Below, piece after piece: positions 59,982 to 64,000 of a DNA stretch of 64,000 nt. This DNA comes from an uncultured Spirochaeta sp. (lineage in GTDB: Bacteria > Spirochaetota > Spirochaetia > DSM-27196 > Alkalispirochaetaceae). The notes beneath the pieces were generated by a model. It searched no databases. It saw nothing but the letters and a program-made list of their open reading frames with translations, and was not told where the DNA came from. Position numbers and translations under genes: made by a program. The DNA is taken from the NCBI GenBank assembly GCA_913030605.1, contig CAJWEZ010000001.1:62001-126000 (forward strand), written 5' to 3'. The number at the start of each line of letters is the position of its first letter. The stretch's first letter is position 1.

Positions 59982-61436
59982 ACGTCCGCGCTTTCCAGAC
60001 TGACGTCCGTACCTCCGGCGCCTATCGCGATGCCTACCGTTGCCGTCGCCAAGGCACGAGCGTCGTTGACGCCGTCTCCAACCATGGCAACTGAGCCGTA
60101 CTCGTTCTCAAGCTCGTTGACGGCCGTAACCTTGTCCTCCGGCATAAGTTCAGCGCGATCCTCATCTAACCCAACCTCTTCCGCGATAGACTTCGCCACA
60201 TCGCCGTTGTCACCGGTAATGAGGATAGTCCGACCGATTCCGAGTTTCCTCAGTTGCTCTACTACACCCTTCGCCCCTTCTCGCGGCCGATTCTAAAGCG
60301 CAAGCACCCAGAGTAAAGCGAACTCCCTCTGGACCATCATGCACGTCTTGCCTTCCCTTTGGTACGCCTGCACCGACTGCTCTATCGTCTCCGGAATGGA
60401 GCCCTCCGCAAAGAGTTTACGGTTTCCAATCCGTACCGCCTTTCCATCAACGCTCCCGGTAACTCCTTTTCCGCCGACCGCTTCAACTTCCTGCGCCCTC
60501 TCGACGACGGTCCCCCGCGCATCCACAAACCGTTGAACCGCCGCGGCCAGGGGGTGGTTGCTTCCCGCCTCGAGGGCTGCGGCCGTAGAGAGAAGCTCCT
60601 CCTCACCAGACTCACCGTATGCCGAGAGATCGGTTATCTGGAATTCTCCGGAAGTGATGGTGCCCGTCTTCTCCAAGATCGCCGCCGGTGTAGCGATTGC
60701 CAGAGCGCATGGAGATGCGGCAACCAGAATTATCATCACCCAAAGAAAGGCCTCGGAGAAGGGCAACCACCCGAGCAGAGGAGGCTAAGCTATGGTGAGC
60801 AATACGATCGCCAGAACGGCGGGAACGAAGACTCGCGTAAACCGTTCCGCGAAGCGTTGGGAAGGTGATTGCCGGGATTACGCTTCCTCCACCATTTCGA
60901 TAACCGGGGAGAGAGTGGAGTCTTTTTCCGGCTTGGTCACTATAATGCGAATAGTATTGTTGCCGTTCACCGGTGACCGAAGATTGATCAATCGAGCTGT
61001 TTTCCTCTTCGATATCTCCGTCGATCGGCAGGCGCTCGCCGGCTCTGACGACCACGATCATCCCTTTTTTGAGCTCGTCCACGGGGATATCACGTTCCGT
61101 GTTGTCCACGACCGCCCGCACGGTGTTGAATCCTCCGGCGAGATAGGCGGCGCCATAGAGGGTAAGGGAGGCCGTGCGGGGCATATCTATCAAAAGCTCC
61201 CCGAAGGAGCCTGCCCCAAGAAAGACGCCGGAGAGAATGGCGAGGACACCCGGATCGTAGTGAATGCAGAGTTCCGTAGGCGAACTCTCCAAAACGAAGT
61301 GCGCAAGCTCTCTCCCCTCGTGGTATTCGAGCGCCCGGGTCAGACGGTCAACACAGGCGTCTCGTTCATCAGGCACATCCGGAAGGAGCACCTTCAGGTC
61401 AAAGCGTCATTTCTTTGTAGGTTTCGAATCACTCAT
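59982..61436 (-). pseudogene. Decayed P1B-4 ATPase, paralogue of 44155-46506
   Basis: Pieces in at least three minus frames match the intact P1B-4 ATPase, for example VLLPDVPDERDACVDRLTRA, VRAGERLPIDGDIEEENSSI, AASPCALAIATPAAI and [19 protein letters not shown]. There is a stop ten codons after the ATG at 61436, several internal deletions (second HMA domain, TGES region, phosphorylation loop) and loss of the last helices. It cannot make a pump. Its MerR-type promoter is still intact. Confidence 0.88.
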
Positions 61437-61442
61437 GCCTAC

Positions 61443-61474
61443 AAGTTACAGGTTAAAGGAGGGTTAAGGGTCAA
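61443..61474 (-). promoter_or_regulatory. MerR-type promoter of the decayed ATPase
   Basis: On the minus strand TTGACC (61469-61474) and TAACTT (61443-61448) are 20 bp apart, with repeated TTAACC in the spacer. The former ATG at 61436 is six bases after the -10, the same as at 46506 and 51209. Confidence 0.6.
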
Positions 61475-62068
61475 GGGCCTCCTCCCGCTTTCCGATAAAT
61501 GTACCCGTGAAATCGATTCTCAAGAAGAACCAGCGAGTGCGAAGTAGAGTAAACCCGCGGGGTCGTCAGGACTGACCAGTGAGAGGTAGCAAGGTGTGAT
61601 CGCACGGGGCACCATACCGCCCCCCGTTGCCGGTACGGCAGCGCGGCGCGCTCAGCCGCGCTTATGTGGATAAAGCGTTACGCGGTTTCGCATTTGCCAA
61701 CGCCGGTCGTTCCACGATGCGAACGGTACACCCGGATAGTGTTTGGCGGTAAATAGAGTGAGTCGTCCTCGTATGGCGGGAAATCGTTCATAGTTGAAAT
61801 GTGGTACCCCTCCGGCACCCTGGAGCCGCCGGGAGGTTCCTCTTCTTCAACCGACGGGACTTGTTCGCACTCATGCGTACCCCCCTCGAAGTATAAGATG
61901 TACCGAAATGTGAGTACTATTGGGGGTATAGTCATTCTCTTTGCGGCGATTGAAGCTACCCGGGCCGGTGAGGCCGGCAAAGGTTACGCCGTTGCGGCGG
62001 AAGCTGACGGCGGCAACACGCCTCTTTCGCTTGTAGAAAATACCGTAAAAAAATTGTATCCTATATGT
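61475..62068. other. No supported gene
   Basis: Only short frames are seen. A minus-strand frame at about 61680-61900 reads protein-like (YEDDSLYLPPNTIRVYRS) and a minus ATG at 61874 has GAGGGGGG before it, but the frame is soon lost. A half-site like the copper operators (GGGGGTATAG) lies near 61922. It may be a decayed metal gene. Confidence 0.4.
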
Positions 62069-62272
62069 ATGAAAACGACCATCAATATTCCGCAGGAGCT
62101 TATTTCTGCCGTACAAAAAGCATCAAAAAAAAGGACAAAGAAAGAAGCGATTACGGTCGCTCTTGAAGAATTCGTACGGATACGACGTTCAGAAGAACTG
62201 ACCAGTTTGCTCGGAACATTTGAAGACTTTATGGATCAGGAGGAACTTGAGGCGCAACGGAGTGATTCATGA
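62069..62272 (+). CDS. vapB: VapB-type antitoxin
   Basis: The 67-residue protein has a ribbon-helix-helix start (MKTTINIPQELISAVQKA, then RTKKEAITVALEEFV) and an acidic tail (FEDFMDQEELEAQRSD). The frame is open further upstream, but the ATG at 62069 matches the family start. It overlaps vapC by four bases. It should neutralise the VapC toxin and repress the pair. Confidence 0.88.
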   Translation: MKTTINIPQELISAVQKASKKRTKKEAITVALEEFVRIRRSEELTSLLGTFEDFMDQEELEAQRSDS

Positions 62273-62646
62273 CACTTATTGATACCTCAGCCTGGATCGA
62301 AGCACTTCGTAAAGACGGCGATCTTTCGGTTCGGACCCGCGTGGCCACTCTTCTTGAAACCGGCCACGCCGTTCTGTGCAATATCGTTATTCTTGAGTTG
62401 TGGAATGGAGCCCGCGGTGATAGGGAACGTTCCAAGCTGCGCCGGATTACGGAAACCCTAGACCGGGTTCCGATATCTGATGTGGTGTGGATGACGGCGA
62501 ATAACCTGGCAACGAGCTGCCGTAAGAAGGGAATCACCGTGCCGGCGACCGATCTGATCGTGGCTGCTACGGCACGGGTCCACAGGCTGGATCTGCTCGA
62601 AGCAGATCACCATTTCCAGATGATTCCGCGTGACACCGTATCATAA
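62269..62646 (+). CDS. vapC: VapC-type PIN-domain toxin
   Basis: The 125-residue PIN ribonuclease has conserved acidic residues in LIDTSAWIEAL, VILELWNGARG, PATDLIVAATA and LEADHHF. VapC proteins cut tRNA or rRNA. The gene looks intact and is coupled to vapB (ATGA). Confidence 0.9.
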   Translation: MTLIDTSAWIEALRKDGDLSVRTRVATLLETGHAVLCNIVILELWNGARGDRERSKLRRITETLDRVPISDVVWMTANNLATSCRKKGITVPATDLIVAATARVHRLDLLEADHHFQMIPRDTVS

Positions 62647-62883
62647 GAGGCTTTATCAAATGCAATCTTGAAAGAGCCTCATAAGGCAATGGAATGCGGT
62701 ACACCGCTTGTGAGAGTTTCACATCGCAGGGAGCAATCAAGACCTGACACGGCGGTCCCTCCAACCGATACGATCCAGTTGAAACTGCGCTACCGGGTAA
62801 AAACTCGGCAGAACGAAGTTCGATATAAGATAAATAGAAACGAAGGAAGGAGCGGCGCGGACGCGTGGTGTGTCACCGCCCGT

Positions 62884-63172
62884 CTACCACCTTCCAAAGC
62901 TTGTAGTCACGGTTGCCTTGGGACCGCTGAGATCGGAGCCGGATAATCCCGGTAGATCGGCACCGCCGGTGGGAAGGTATCCCGCGCCCACTTCAATCCG
63001 CACATACTCATTTGCACGAATAATCGCTTGAAGCGGCGGCGCCTGTCGTCATATCAAAAGCGACCGACACCGGATCCGCACCCGTACGCTGCATTGTTTC
63101 CGTCTTCCTGCTTGAGCTGAATCATCATCCGGTTGCCGGTTACTCCAATCCAACTACCTCCGACATATAAGC
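62884..63172 (-). pseudogene. Decayed homologue of the outer-membrane protein at 4290-4931
   Basis: On the minus strand a late frame reads YVRIEVGAGYLPTGGADLPG and then DLSGPKATVTTSFGRW with a stop at 62884; compare FVRLELGAGYFITSGVDVPG and DLSGPKATLSMSFGDW in the intact gene. An earlier piece in another frame (WIGVTGN) matches its middle. The start, signal peptide and much of the barrel are lost. As with the intact copy, a heptamer array lies just upstream of its lost 5' end. Confidence 0.75.
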
Positions 63173-63210
63173 GTCGACAAATCGTAATATAACCGTCACA
63201 ACGCAACTCC
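63171..63210 (+). promoter_or_regulatory. Heptamer array before the DUF302 gene
   Basis: GCGTCGA, TCGTAAT, CCGTCAC and CAACTCC occur at exact 11-bp steps (63171, 63182, 63193, 63204). The two central units match those at SHOCT copy 2 exactly; the outer two are weaker. Confidence 0.55.
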
Positions 63211-63302
63211 GGAACATGTGTACACTTAAACCCGTCAGGTTTTCAGCCGGCAATGAACGCCGTCTGAAGACGATAAAAGAGTAATATCAACAAGGAGAAC
63301 GT

Positions 63303-63692
63303 ATGACTTACTACATTTCAACAACCCTGAATCGCCCGTTTGATGAAAGTATTGACGCGGTAACGGAAGCACTCAAAACGGAAGGTTTCGGCGTCTTAAC
63401 CGATATCGACGTCAAGGCAACCATGAAAAAGAAACTGGATATTGATTATTACAATTATCGTATCCTCGGGGCGTGCAACCCGCCGTACGCGCACAAAGCG
63501 CTGGAAGCGGAAAATAAGATTGGGACGATGCTCCCGTGTAACGTCATTGTCCAGGAGCGGGAGCCGGGACACGTGGAAATCGCCGCCGTTGACCCGGTGA
63601 GCTCGATGGAAGCGGTGAACAATGATAAACTTCGCCCGATCGCCGACGAGATTCGCCAAAGACTTGAACGGGTGATCACGTCATTGAAGTGA
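63303..63692 (+). CDS. DUF302 family protein
   Basis: The 129-residue protein matches the DUF302 fold: PFDESIDAVTEALKTEGFGV, TDIDVKATMKKKLDID, YRILGACNPPYAHKALEAE and GTMLPCNVIVQE. Members occur in oxidative and metal-stress settings, with two conserved Cys (ACNPP and LPCN), but their task is unknown. AAGGAGAACGT precedes the ATG. The heptamer array upstream suggests co-regulation with ptsI-YHS and the SHOCT genes. Confidence 0.88.
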   Translation: MTYYISTTLNRPFDESIDAVTEALKTEGFGVLTDIDVKATMKKKLDIDYYNYRILGACNPPYAHKALEAENKIGTMLPCNVIVQEREPGHVEIAAVDPVSSMEAVNNDKLRPIADEIRQRLERVITSLK

Positions 63693-63794
63693 AATTTTGC
63701 GTGACACTGCGTTGCGGCCGTATCGAACGGTACGCGGCAGGTGTCGGCAGCCAAAAAACGAGCCGCCCACCTCGATGCGGCAGGAGGTAACAAC

Positions 63795-64000
63795 ATGGCA
63801 ATCGATATTGAGGGCATTCTCGGTAAGGAAGCACAGGACCTGTTGACGCACAAAGCAAAAGTATCCAGAGATCATCTCCACCTTCCCGGTCCGGACTTTG
63901 TCGATCGGGTGTGGGCAATTTCCGATCGTTCTCCCCGGGTACTGCGTAATCTTGAGACACTGTTTTCCCATGGCCGGTTGGCGGGGACGGGCTATCTCTC
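63795..64000 (+). CDS. fbaB: Class I fructose-bisphosphate aldolase (FbaB type), N-terminal part
   Basis: The gene runs off the window after 68 codons. The start (IEGILGKEAQDLLTHKAKVS, then DHLHLPGPDFVDRVW, LETLFSHGRLAGTGYLS) matches the bacterial/archaeal-type class I aldolase that splits fructose 1,6-bisphosphate. CAGGAGGTAACAAC precedes the ATG. It lies 102 bases after the DUF302 gene. With the archaeal-type GAPDH it adds a second glycolysis gene to the window. Confidence 0.85.
   Translation, partial: MAIDIEGILGKEAQDLLTHKAKVSRDHLHLPGPDFVDRVWAISDRSPRVLRNLETLFSHGRLAGTGYL

Noticed and set aside
61678-61980. Minus-strand ORF before vapB
   Set aside because: Part of it reads protein-like, but the start is unclear and the frame breaks near the only good ribosome site.

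Overview
The window looks like a metal-stress and anaerobic-energy region of a bacterial chromosome, probably a spirochaete (Spirochaetaceae-like). The main hint is that several exported proteins carry a small-residue/Gly/Glu patch just after the signal peptide (AAGRAEE, ASGRGES, AGGAGET, AAGSSEE), which is common in that group. Pyruvate formate-lyase, L-lactate dehydrogenase, an archaeal-type GAPDH and a class I fructose-bisphosphate aldolase suggest a fermentative anaerobe. The taxonomic call is an inference. I saw no rRNA, tRNA, CRISPR array or phage module.

Layout. 1-2.0 kb: start of a CopB-type ATPase and a divergent CsoR copper repressor. 2.0-4.1 kb: ldh and archaeal-type gap. 4.3-9.8 kb: an outer-membrane protein, a PTS enzyme I fused to a YHS metal-binding domain, a methyltransferase, an orphan sugar-binding protein, and the first copy of a Met/Gly-rich SHOCT protein. 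9.9-14.6 kb: a nitrate/sulfonate/taurine-type ABC transporter, a CymR-like Rrf2 regulator, a broken chimeric ORF and cysM. 14.6-17.7 kb: pflB-pflA. 17.8-24.7 kb: copper operon with copA, lgt and a second sugar-binding protein. 24.9-36.5 kb: MMPL/RND exporter, LolA-like protein, outer-membrane barrel, two YVTN beta-propellers and two tandem lnt genes. 36.7-39.8 kb: CmtR-like repressor with a soft-metal ATPase. 40.1-42.6 kb: split FeoB with a zinc-ribbon-FeoA protein. 42.6-46.8 kb: MerR-regulated P1B-4 ATPase. 46.9-56.6 kb: decayed genes, a RelE/Phd toxin-antitoxin pair, a mer-like operon, and a UbiB-type kinase fused to an ATC-hydrolase domain. 56.5-60 kb: IS110 remnant and a ferric-reductase-like operon split by an IS3 element. 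60-64 kb: decayed second P1B-4 ATPase, VapBC, DUF302 gene and the start of an aldolase.

The genes appear tied together by shared DNA sites. A 17-bp CsoR-type palindrome (ATACCC...GGGTAT) recurs at copB, csoR, the gene at 17887, copA and the propeller/lnt gap, with a weak match at 1494. A different 22-bp palindrome (8+6+8 bp) precedes pflB, gap-ldh and the MMPL exporter. Arrays of four heptamers repeated every 11 bp, as bound by OmpR/PhoB-type response regulators, precede ptsI-YHS, both SHOCT genes, the DUF302 gene and one propeller gene. Three MerR-type promoters with 20-bp spacers lie exactly 6 nt before an ATG, which implies leaderless transcripts. The most unusual proposal is that copper control here extends to envelope lipoprotein maturation (lgt, lnt) and, through linkage, to lipid/lipoprotein trafficking genes.

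The region also shows strong decay: remnants of ptsI-YHS, an outer-membrane protein, a P1B-4 ATPase, a DUF4143 ATPase, a saccharopine-dehydrogenase-like gene and an OsmC/MetY deletion chimera. This fits an accessory island that is being rebuilt and pruned.
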